Positions 53,726 to 61,504 of a stretch of DNA of 64,000 bases are shown piece after piece. Both the position numbers and the translations under genes were made by a program. Source of the DNA: Cryomorpha ignava. GTDB lineage: Bacteria; Bacteroidota; Bacteroidia; Flavobacteriales_D; Cryomorphaceae. The DNA is taken from NCBI RefSeq assembly GCF_010686655.1, contig NZ_JAAGVY010000001.1, forward strand, positions 186,001-250,000, read 5' to 3'. Below the pieces are notes generated by a model, which did no database searches, was not told the DNA's origin, and saw only the letters and a program-made list of their open reading frames with translations. Every line of letters begins with the position of its first letter. Positions within the stretch are counted from its first letter, which is position 1.

Positions 53726-54235
53726 CTATACTCTGTAATCAGAGAGTGATGACATTAGTTTTTTTCTGGCAAGAAAGATGCGACTTTTTATGGTACCAAT
53801 CGGCAAATCCAGTTTCGCAGCTATTTCTTTATATTTAAATCCATTGTTATACATTTCAAACGGCACTCTGTAGTCTTCTTCCAATCTGTCAACAACTTTA
53901 ACAATTTGGGCATGAGAGAAAACGCTATCCGGATCAGCAAAACCTTTACCCGTGGAAGCCGAATTTATGAAATACTGTTCATCTGTTCTGTCGATGATCG
54001 TATTCGCACGCATGGCTTTTCGGTAATTATTGATAAAGGTGTTTCTCATTATCGTATAAAGCCAACCTTTCAAATTAGTTTGCGCTTTAAACTTACTGCG
54101 ATAAGTCAGGGCTTTTAGAAACGTTTCCTGCAATAGGTCGTTTGCCTCTTCTTCATTATTCGTAAAACCATAAGCAAATGATTTAAGGGGTCTCTCGAAT
54201 GCGATCAATTCTTCGTTAAAGTTGTAAGTGCTCAT
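53726..54235 (-). CDS. ECF-type RNA polymerase sigma factor
   Basis: The 169-residue sigma factor has region 2 (DLLQETFLKALTYRSKF, LKGWLYTIMRNTFINNYRK) and region 4 (GFKYKEIAAKLDLPIGTIKSRI). There is no obvious anti-sigma gene. As head of the crtI-crtB-idi-queD-folE-Lacal-SDR-phr series and next to a B12 regulator, it likely controls light-response genes. Upstream are two direct repeats, one overlapping the -7 box. Confidence 0.9.
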   Translation of the reverse strand: MSTYNFNEELIAFERPLKSFAYGFTNNEEEANDLLQETFLKALTYRSKFKAQTNLKGWLYTIMRNTFINNYRKAMRANTIIDRTDEQYFINSASTGKGFADPDSVFSHAQIVKVVDRLEEDYRVPFEMYNNGFKYKEIAAKLDLPIGTIKSRIFLARKKLMSSLSDYRV

Positions 54236-54255
54236 CTTAAAGTGGCTTTAGTTTT

Positions 54256-54286
54256 GTTCAACAAATGTATGTATTAGTTAAACAAA
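54256..54286 (-). promoter_or_regulatory. Promoter/operator candidate of the sigma-carotenoid operon
   Basis: On the minus strand TTTGTTTAAC and TTTGTTGAAC are repeated 21 bases apart. TACATTTG (54262-54269) is a -7 box and overlaps the proximal repeat by four bases. No TTG stands at a proper distance upstream. A regulator bound at both repeats would cover the promoter. Confidence 0.45.
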
Positions 54287-54399
54287 GATTGATAAAATTA
54301 TTGTTAAATCTTCCAATCGATCTTATCCGGGCACCCTTAACACGTCATTATCAACATAATATAAATCGTTGCGTTTTCTTCATTCGAACAAAACGCATT

Positions 54400-55293
54400 T
54401 CATTTCGTTGTTTTATCAGTATTCAGCATTTCGTTAAATGCTTCGGGGCTAAGATTAACATATAGTTGATCGATAGTCGAGCTACTAATATCAAATTCTA
54501 TGCGGTTTGTAAGAATAACCGGAATATGAGGTAATTCCTCTCCAATACTATTGAGCCTTTTCATAAAATCTTCTTGTAAAAAAGAGCTATGGATTGATGT
54601 AACAAGGTAGCTGACAGTAAATTGGCTGGCAGTTGTAACAACGTTTTCTAAGGGCACACTTTGCCCGAGGTACATCACCTTGTGCCCGGCCTTTAGAATA
54701 AGATAGTTGTAGAACAATAACCCCAATTCGTGCAATTCCCCTTCTTGTAAGAAGAGTAAAAAGGTTTTGGCACCAGATTTTGCATTGCCACTCAACCCAT
54801 CAATAGCCACGATAATTTTCTGGCGTATGATGTTTGAGATATAATGTTCCTGAGCGGGATTGATAGAATCTAACTGCCAAAGAAGACCCACCTTTTTGAA
54901 AAACGGATATATCACTTTTATAACTGTATCTTCAAATCCCATTCGAATGGTACAATTTGTCAATACAGATTCAAAACGTTTATCGTCAAATTCAATCATC
55001 GAAATTAAAAGTGATTCTATTTGAGCTTCTTCACTGGAGTCAGTGGTGCCTACTTCAAGAACCTTTTCAGTTAACTCGTCGCTGCTCAACTTTGCAATTT
55101 TGGAAATTTTGATTCCACTTCGGTTTAAAATTGCAATATTTAAAACTTGTTTCAAGTCTTCGCCATCGTAATAACGAATGTTTGTGGCAGTGCGCTTCGG
55201 AAATATCAATTCATACCGTTTCTCCCAAATTCGGATAGTATGCGCCTTGATTCCGGATAAACGCTCCAGATCTTTAATCGAATATGTTATCAT
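54400..55293 (-). CDS. CarH/LitR-like MerR regulator with B12-binding photosensor domain
   Basis: From the ATG at 55293 (MITYSIKDLERL) the protein has 297 residues: MerR helix-turn-helix (IKAHTIRIWEKRYELIFPKR), a four-helix bundle with W-x9-EH (WQLDSINPAQEH), and a cobalamin domain with E-x-H-x2-G (EGELHELGL). Both motifs are the light-sensing hallmarks of CarH: adenosylcobalamin binds in the dark and the tetramer falls apart in light. A frame start at 55323 adds ten residues and is not needed. It should repress the adjacent sigma-carotenoid operon in the dark. Confidence 0.9.
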   Translation of the reverse strand: MITYSIKDLERLSGIKAHTIRIWEKRYELIFPKRTATNIRYYDGEDLKQVLNIAILNRSGIKISKIAKLSSDELTEKVLEVGTTDSSEEAQIESLLISMIEFDDKRFESVLTNCTIRMGFEDTVIKVIYPFFKKVGLLWQLDSINPAQEHYISNIIRQKIIVAIDGLSGNAKSGAKTFLLFLQEGELHELGLLFYNYLILKAGHKVMYLGQSVPLENVVTTASQFTVSYLVTSIHSSFLQEDFMKRLNSIGEELPHIPVILTNRIEFDISSSTIDQLYVNLSPEAFNEMLNTDKTTK

Positions 55294-55398
55294 GCAAATT
55301 AAATTATTGAAAGAACGCCACAAACTTACTATTGTTTAGTTTTGATTCCAAACACTTAGACATTCCATTATTTATATTCTTCACTCAAAAAGCCTTTG

Positions 55399-55406
55399 TA
55401 AATTTG
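55399..55406 (+). promoter_or_regulatory. -7 box of uvrC
   Basis: TAAATTTG stands four bases before the uvrC ATG (55411). No clear -33 TTG is found. The position implies a nearly leaderless mRNA. Confidence 0.45.
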
Positions 55407-55410
55407 TACC

Positions 55411-57207
55411 ATGGACTTATCAGAAAAGATAAAATTACTCCCATCAAATCCGGGTGTTTACCAGTTCAGAGACGAGAATAACAAAATAATCTATATTGGA
55501 AAAGCCAAGAGTCTGCGCAACCGCGTACGATCTTATTTTCTCAAAAACGGAGGTCATTCAGGGCGCACACGTGTAATGGTAAAGCGCATTAAGGATTTTA
55601 GTTTTATCGTTGTAGAATCTGAACTTGATGCATTGCTGCTTGAAAATAATCTTATCAAGCAGTACCAGCCCCGCTATAATGTAATGCTCAAAGATGATAA
55701 GACCTATCCATGGATTTGCATTAAACATGAGCGTTTCCCCCGCATATTCGCCACGCGTACCAAGATAAATGACGGATCTGAATACTTTGGGCCTTATGCG
55801 TCTGTGGGAATGATGAAAACTCTGTTGAATCTCATTAGGCAACTCTACAAGATTCGCACATGCAAGTACGATCTAAGTGAAAAAAACATTGCACTTGGAA
55901 AATTTAAGGTGTGTCTGGAATACCATATTGGAAACTGTAAGGGGCCATGCGAAGGTTTGCAAAGCCTCGAAGATTATATGCTGCAGATTGCCGACATTAA
56001 GGAAATCATTAAAGGAAATATTGGCTCGGTAATCACCATTCTGGAAAACAGAATGAATGCATATTCCGAAAAAATGGAATACGAATCGGCTTTCGAAATC
56101 AAGGAGAACATAGATATTCTACACCGATATAAAAGTAAGAGCACTATCGTGAACCCCGCTATTGGCGACGTAGATGTACTCTCAGTAATTTCAGATTTAC
56201 ACAATGGCTACGTAAATTATTTAAAAGTAGTAGATGGTGCTGTAATTCAAAGCCATACCATGGCATATAAGAAAAAGCTCGAAGAATCTGATGCTGATTT
56301 ACTTCAGCTTGGTATCGCCGAAGTACGTGTGCAGTTTAACGCTCTGGCAAAGGAAATTTTGATTCCTGAGGCGATTGATATGGAGATGGAAAACCACCAT
56401 TTTACTATTCCCCAGCGTGGCGATAAGAAGAAGCTGCTTGAGCTTTCAACTCGAAATGCGAAGTACTTTATGCTCGATAAGCAAAAGCAGACCCGCTTTG
56501 CAGATCCTGAAAAGCATACCGAAAGGATTATGGTACAAATGCAAAAAGACTTGCGCCTATCTGAAAAACCGGCTCATATTGAGTGTTTTGACAACTCAAA
56601 CTTTCAGGGAACAAATGCCGTAGCGGCATGTGTGGTTTTTCGGGATGGAAAACCAAGCAAAAAAGAATACCGACATTTTAATATCAAAACGGTAGTGGGG
56701 CCCGACGATTTTGCCAGTATGAAAGAAGTGGTATTTCGGCGGTATAGAAGAATGATTGACGAAGGGGAATCGCTACCCCAGCTTATAGTTGTTGATGGTG
56801 GAAAAGGGCAATTGAGCTCTGCCCTGGAAAGTCTTGATGAACTGGGTATCCGCGGAAAAGTTGCCATAATTGGAATAGCCAAACGGCTTGAAGAGATTTT
56901 CTACCCCGGTGATTCTGCTCCTCTCTACATCGACAAAAAGTCGGAAACGCTGAAAATATTGCAAAATGCACGCAACGAAGCACACCGTTTTGGGATAACC
57001 CATCACAGAAACAAGCGAAGTAAAAACACTTTTAAAACCGAGCTTACTGACATTCCCGGTATTGGAAAAGGTACGGCAGAAGACTTGCTCAAAAAATTTC
57101 AGTCGGTTACGCGCGTGAAAAAAGCAACCCTCGCCGAAATAAGCGAAGCCATTGGCCCGTCAAAAGCACAAGCTGTGCGTACTTGGTTTAATTTGGATAG
57201 TAAGTGA
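55411..57207 (+). CDS. uvrC: Excinuclease ABC subunit C
   Basis: UvrC makes both incisions in nucleotide-excision repair. The 598 residues show the GIY-YIG domain (GVYQFRDENNKIIYIGKAKS), a UVR motif near 205-240, the RNase H-like domain with ECFDNSNFQGTNAVAACVVF and VVDGGKGQLSSAL, and C-terminal helix-hairpin-helix (DIPGIGKGTAEDLLKKF). It stands divergently beside the CarH-like gene and adds to the UV-repair content of the block. Confidence 0.97.
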   Translation: MDLSEKIKLLPSNPGVYQFRDENNKIIYIGKAKSLRNRVRSYFLKNGGHSGRTRVMVKRIKDFSFIVVESELDALLLENNLIKQYQPRYNVMLKDDKTYPWICIKHERFPRIFATRTKINDGSEYFGPYASVGMMKTLLNLIRQLYKIRTCKYDLSEKNIALGKFKVCLEYHIGNCKGPCEGLQSLEDYMLQIADIKEIIKGNIGSVITILENRMNAYSEKMEYESAFEIKENIDILHRYKSKSTIVNPAIGDVDVLSVISDLHNGYVNYLKVVDGAVIQSHTMAYKKKLEESDADLLQLGIAEVRVQFNALAKEILIPEAIDMEMENHHFTIPQRGDKKKLLELSTRNAKYFMLDKQKQTRFADPEKHTERIMVQMQKDLRLSEKPAHIECFDNSNFQGTNAVAACVVFRDGKPSKKEYRHFNIKTVVGPDDFASMKEVVFRRYRRMIDEGESLPQLIVVDGGKGQLSSALESLDELGIRGKVAIIGIAKRLEEIFYPGDSAPLYIDKKSETLKILQNARNEAHRFGITHHRNKRSKNTFKTELTDIPGIGKGTAEDLLKKFQSVTRVKKATLAEISEAIGPSKAQAVRTWFNLDSK

Positions 57208-57234
57208 GGGGTGAGCTTTTAGCTTCAGGCTTCA

Positions 57235-57360
57235 AGAGAGCTACAAGCCTTTAGCGGAAAGCTTCAAGATGAGCAATAAGCTTCAGGCTTTGAGAGAGCT
57301 ACAAGCTTTTAGCTGCAAGCTTCAAGATGAGCAATAAGCTGCAAGCTTCAAGAGAGCGAC
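57235..57360 (+). repeat. 58-bp tandem repeat, two full units and a partial
   Basis: Units start at 57235, 57293 and 57351 with AGAGAGCTAC or AGAGAGCGAC and contain AAGCTTCAAGATGAGCAATA. The period is exactly 58 bases. It is part of the AGCTT-rich region downstream of uvrC; no gene is here. Confidence 0.8.
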
Positions 57361-57502
57361 AAATTGGAAACGGCTGCAGGCTTCAAGCTCTTTGATCAAT
57401 CCTACCAAAGGAAGTTGTGCGCATGTCACGCTTCGCTTTGGCACATCTTGCAGTCATGCCTGCCGCTTGATTTATGGGCTTGTGGCTTGTAGCTTATAGC
57501 TA
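57355..57502 (+). repeat. Long direct repeat, left copy
   Basis: The stretch with ATCAATCCTACCA at 57395, GGAAGT, GCGCATGT, TTTGGCACATCTT and GCAGTC recurs at about 63730-63870 in the same orientation with moderate divergence. The two copies flank the pair of secreted-protein genes. Confidence 0.75.
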
Positions 57503-57518
57503 CCAAAAACTTCCAAAA

Positions 57519-57555
57519 CCAAAAGCGCACCGGAAACTCCCGATGCGCTTTTGTA
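57519..57555. terminator. Bidirectional terminator
   Basis: AAAAGCGCA (57521-57529) and TGCGCTTTT (57544-57552) form a 9-bp stem with A- and T-rich ends. It can serve the convergent secreted-protein gene at 57734 and readthrough from uvrC. Confidence 0.75.
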
Positions 57556-57565
57556 ATTTAAGATT

Positions 57566-57707
57566 GAGTCCACTCCGATAAGTAAGTTGTCTTAGAATTC
57601 ACTATTTGGAGTGTTTAGGAATTCACTGATTTTCAACAGGTTCCCCTTTAGGGGTTAGGGGCGAAAAAGGTGAAAATCATGGAATTCTGGGTTGTCGGAG
57701 TGGACTC
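57566..57707. mobile_element. MITE, 142 bp, with 6-bp target duplication
   Basis: Perfect 13-bp terminal inverted repeats GAGTCCACTCCGA and TCGGAGTGGACTC bound a non-coding 142-bp element. AAGATT flanks it on both sides (57560-57565, 57708-57713). Inner sequences GAATTC-x3-GATTTTCA and TGAAAATC-x3-GAATTC extend the palindrome. No transposase is encoded. Confidence 0.82.
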
Positions 57708-57733
57708 AAGATTGGTAAACTAACTTATTGAGT

Positions 57734-60700
57734 TTATTTCATACTGATTATTTTACCGGTTTCAACTTCTGTATTATTCATGTAGAGTTTATAGATGACA
57801 ATACCCGTGGGTAAATCTGCGCTTTGTACAGTGAGGTTAATCTGTTTTTCAGCAATTTGTGTTTCAAACACTTTTTTACCTAGAAGATCGTAAAACACGA
57901 TACGGTTATCATTCCCTTCAAATTGATAAGCAGATAAATCGAATGTGGTGTATGTTTTAAACGGATTTGGGTGTACCACAAGTTTATTTTTTGTGTTGTC
58001 GTCAACCAATTCTTTATCCGTTTTATTGCTTTTACCTTCTTCTGAACTGCTTAATTCAGGTAATGGGAAATAGGGATTGTAGATTGCTTCATTTTCAATA
58101 TACAAACTATTCAGTGCAGCAATATTTGAGGCTGACGCGAAGAATTCGCCGGCAAACCATTCCGGAATATCGCTTGGTAATTCTTCTCCAACCATCGACG
58201 GCAGCGCCGCTTCAGCCATATCTGTAACGCCATAAGCATTGCTCTGACCAATCCATTCCTGGTTTCCGGATGCAAGAAGCGCAGAAGCAAAACGCTGAAT
58301 ATTTCTAGGCTCATAGGTAGAAAGCAAAAGCTCCATTTCTTCTTTTGAAATGGCTCCTGTAGTATCAGCCATATAAAAACTGGAAATCTCATGCCAGAAT
58401 TCATCGTTCTCTCTACGAATCTGTTTGAATTCTGCTCCATTATCTGAATCTTCAGTGGTTTCTGAACTGCTAGAATTGAGCGCCGCCATTTGTTCTGCAT
58501 ATTCTGTTGCTTGTGCAGATACAGATGCGTAAGAAGGCATAGTGCTCTGAATACCCGGTGGCAGATCAATTCCGGGTGGTAAACCTGATTTTTCCACAGG
58601 GCAAGAATTTGATGAATAGGTTTGATTTAAACATTCAGATATTTGATAATGAGAGGTATTCCACACCAGAGGCTCTAATTTAGGAGGAGCTCCAGCTAAT
58701 TTATGGTGAGAGTAAACAATATTGTCGGTAGAACCGATTGTGGCCTGAAGGTCTTTGTGATTGCTGTACGAACCACCTAACTGACTACTCCAGCTAAATA
58801 AATTACCGGCAGCAGTGCCACCATTGCACAATCCTTGATTATCACTCATCCCGCCATCGAGATAAATATCTGCTGCCGTGATGGGTTTTTTGAATTCATT
58901 ACACACCCAGTGCAAGCCGATATCGTGATCATTGGGATCTACATTGGTATTGGCAGCATAGCCTGCGAGATACAGTTTAGAAAAAGTGTTTTTGTAAATT
59001 TCATTTTCCTCCTCACCTGAATCTGACACAGTTACTCCAATATTGAAATACATTTGAGAACCGGGCGTGGTAAAGTTATTATTTTGAACATAGTAACCTG
59101 TAGAACCAATTAAATAGAGCCCACCTGCAAAATGTGCTCTTTCTACATTAAATTCGTTATCAAGCACCAACGCATTTGTAAAACCGCTTAACTGAGCCCC
59201 ATAATAGGTATCGTTAAATATATTATAGTTGCAATAGAGTGTACGCGTCGTGGTTCCATCGTTAAGTCCGTAAATGCCATATTGCAGCCCATTAAATTCT
59301 GACCTCGTTAAGGCGCTGCCAGAACACGGGAAACCGGTACAGTTATACCCGATGTCCACCCGCGAATTTGATATTTTTACGCCTATCCCACGTTTCGTTG
59401 GGTTTGATCCAAGCGTAGTATTTTCGTTGGCATATACATTACCCAATAGATAAATACCACTAGACTCGTTAATTACCACATGAGCATTTGGAAAATAATC
59501 TTCAAGCCAATCTTCAGTTGTAGCAAAAGAAGTTCGCTCAACACGACTTAAATTATAGATTTCCGTACTTCCGCTAGTGCGGTAATAGGGATCAAACTTA
59601 ACTCCGGTTATATTGTCTTTCAGAAAACTGTCTTTAATGGTTATTTTACCACCCCCATAATCAGCAAAATCTTTATGCCCAACATGAATTCCTGTCAATG
59701 CATACTCTATCATTGAGCCGGTGGACATTGTAAAAGTAGCCTGATTGGCCGTTGATTGTGAATGATCTGATGCCAGACCCTCCACACGCACTCCCTGCCA
59801 AACTTTCAGTGTATCGCATCCTTTATCTGGATCATAGCAGCCATATTTATTGCGCGAACATCTAAAATCGGCAGTAAAAACAGCTCTATTTTTCATGTGA
59901 AGCCGTGCGCCCGGACTTCCACCACTGCCGCGCTCAACAATAACGCGGGCATCAGGGCCAAACTTAAAAATCATATTATCAATTGTTACACTTACACCTG
60001 GTTTAATTTTGAGATAATCGCGAATAAAAATGGTATCGCCAGATTCGGCTTGCCAAGGGTTGTTCGCTAAGCCATAAGACCATGTTTCTGAAGTGAAAGC
60101 ATTATAAATAGTGTCTTTTCCTTCTCCCGCATACGCATACTTTTCACAGCAATCGCAGGAGGCTTTGATCATTGTTTCAGCATAATCTTCATAATCTATC
60201 TGGTCAGGAACCAATCGCTTTCGGTCTCCAATAGAAAAGTTACTTATTCCACCATTATTAATAGGGTAGATATTTAGTGAAATAGCCGTGGCGTTCCAAT
60301 TTCCATCATCTGGGATATTCGGATCCCAAAGTGAACCGATATAATTTTCACTAGCCAAGTTTAGTGTGTAGTTTGCACTATCTCCCGACACCTGTAATTG
60401 AGAATATTTAAAATTGGTAATACCCGGATAGTCTATTGGGCTTAGATTTGTAAGCGTTTGTGTTGCAATATCATAAAAGCTAAGTGGGCTCGCGAAGTTG
60501 ATATTTATCTCATGACTAATATAAAGCCCCCTCCCATCAGGTGTAAACTCCAACCCATGGACCCAAGTAGGCAACTGGCCACCCGTTGAATTATCATTAG
60601 GTAGTTCTATAGTTTTACGACTACCGGGAACAAAATTTCCTGTTATAGAATCTAAATCAAAAATCGCAACTTTAATATAACCGTTAATTGTGTTTTCTTG

Positions 60701-61426
60701 ATAAGGTACCGCAATCCGAATTACATTGTTTGCAGTATCTTCGTAGAGTTCTAGTTCGCTTCTGTTGCCCTCATCCAATTCGCTAAATCCAAATTGATAT
60801 GACCAAGAGCTACCGTATAAGCTATCGCAGGTGAGATGCATGCGATATAAAGACTGGTTACTATTCGTAAAAATTAACCGAGTATTATCCGGTCTTTCTT
60901 TAGTCGCTGCAAAGTGGATATTTTTTATTCTAAAATTAGAAACATAGTACCAAGGATCAGTATATACTCCATCTATTCGATGCGCAGTTGTGTATCCGGT
61001 TCCAATTGTTTCAAGCTGGTGCATATCATGATTATAGACAGAATAAAAAGGTACACGATCGTTACTCGTCGGTCCAACTAGACCGGCTTGGAAAATGTAA
61101 TAACGTTCGCAACTACCAGGTTGTGGAACAATCAGCGATTCACTATAGCCTCCTATAGGATTATAAATATCTTGGAAAACTCCATTTTCCAAACCAAACT
61201 TGTCATATACGCGATCATCGAGTACATAGAACTTAATTTCTCCATAAGGATCCTGAATACCCGCGTGTACGTAATCAGAAGGCGACGAGTTTGGGAGGTT
61301 TTGTGGAAAACTGAATCCTGGATTCCAATACTGATCAGGGAACGTCCAAAAATTGTTTTGTGCCTCCAGTTTCATAAAACCGAAAACAATCAATAATACT
61401 GTTAAAAATAAGTAAATCTTCTTCAT
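57734..61426 (-). CDS. Large type IX-secreted protein, beta-propeller/beta-helix
   Basis: The 1230 residues comprise a signal peptide (cleavage near LEAQ), an N-terminal region resembling a beta-propeller (to about 400), a Cys-rich link (SCDCCEKYAY), a right-handed beta-helix-like part (about 450-880, IKDSFLKDNITGVKF, LTRSEFNGLQYGIYGLN), a low-complexity section and a C-terminal type A sorting domain (VVHPNPFKTYTTFDLSAY ... GKIISMK). It is presumably a surface or released protein of unknown target. Divergent from the next secreted protein. Confidence 0.88.
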   Translation of the reverse strand: MKKIYLFLTVLLIVFGFMKLEAQNNFWTFPDQYWNPGFSFPQNLPNSSPSDYVHAGIQDPYGEIKFYVLDDRVYDKFGLENGVFQDIYNPIGGYSESLIVPQPGSCERYYIFQAGLVGPTSNDRVPFYSVYNHDMHQLETIGTGYTTAHRIDGVYTDPWYYVSNFRIKNIHFAATKERPDNTRLIFTNSNQSLYRMHLTCDSLYGSSWSYQFGFSELDEGNRSELELYEDTANNVIRIAVPYQENTINGYIKVAIFDLDSITGNFVPGSRKTIELPNDNSTGGQLPTWVHGLEFTPDGRGLYISHEININFASPLSFYDIATQTLTNLSPIDYPGITNFKYSQLQVSGDSANYTLNLASENYIGSLWDPNIPDDGNWNATAISLNIYPINNGGISNFSIGDRKRLVPDQIDYEDYAETMIKASCDCCEKYAYAGEGKDTIYNAFTSETWSYGLANNPWQAESGDTIFIRDYLKIKPGVSVTIDNMIFKFGPDARVIVERGSGGSPGARLHMKNRAVFTADFRCSRNKYGCYDPDKGCDTLKVWQGVRVEGLASDHSQSTANQATFTMSTGSMIEYALTGIHVGHKDFADYGGGKITIKDSFLKDNITGVKFDPYYRTSGSTEIYNLSRVERTSFATTEDWLEDYFPNAHVVINESSGIYLLGNVYANENTTLGSNPTKRGIGVKISNSRVDIGYNCTGFPCSGSALTRSEFNGLQYGIYGLNDGTTTRTLYCNYNIFNDTYYGAQLSGFTNALVLDNEFNVERAHFAGGLYLIGSTGYYVQNNNFTTPGSQMYFNIGVTVSDSGEEENEIYKNTFSKLYLAGYAANTNVDPNDHDIGLHWVCNEFKKPITAADIYLDGGMSDNQGLCNGGTAAGNLFSWSSQLGGSYSNHKDLQATIGSTDNIVYSHHKLAGAPPKLEPLVWNTSHYQISECLNQTYSSNSCPVEKSGLPPGIDLPPGIQSTMPSYASVSAQATEYAEQMAALNSSSSETTEDSDNGAEFKQIRRENDEFWHEISSFYMADTTGAISKEEMELLLSTYEPRNIQRFASALLASGNQEWIGQSNAYGVTDMAEAALPSMVGEELPSDIPEWFAGEFFASASNIAALNSLYIENEAIYNPYFPLPELSSSEEGKSNKTDKELVDDNTKNKLVVHPNPFKTYTTFDLSAYQFEGNDNRIVFYDLLGKKVFETQIAEKQINLTVQSADLPTGIVIYKLYMNNTEVETGKIISMK

Positions 61427-61504
61427 AATGTAAAGTTTTAAAGGATTTACTTGCGATGCTAAAAAAAAAAAACCAATTTAGCAAGCATTATGTAAATTAT
61501 TTTT

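Noticed and set aside
55295-55323. TTG-N18-TTAATTTG as promoter of the CarH-like gene
   Set aside because: The box ends two bases before the ATG at 55293, so the transcript would start inside or after the start codon; the true promoter is not resolved.
57235-57360. Regular repeats that might be a CRISPR array
   Set aside because: Units are contiguous and degenerate, with no constant repeat/variable spacer pattern, and no cas gene is present.
61461-61472. A run of A's between the two secreted-protein genes as a phase-variation tract
   Set aside because: It lies in the intergenic region outside either coding sequence, and no promoter spacing effect can be shown from sequence alone.
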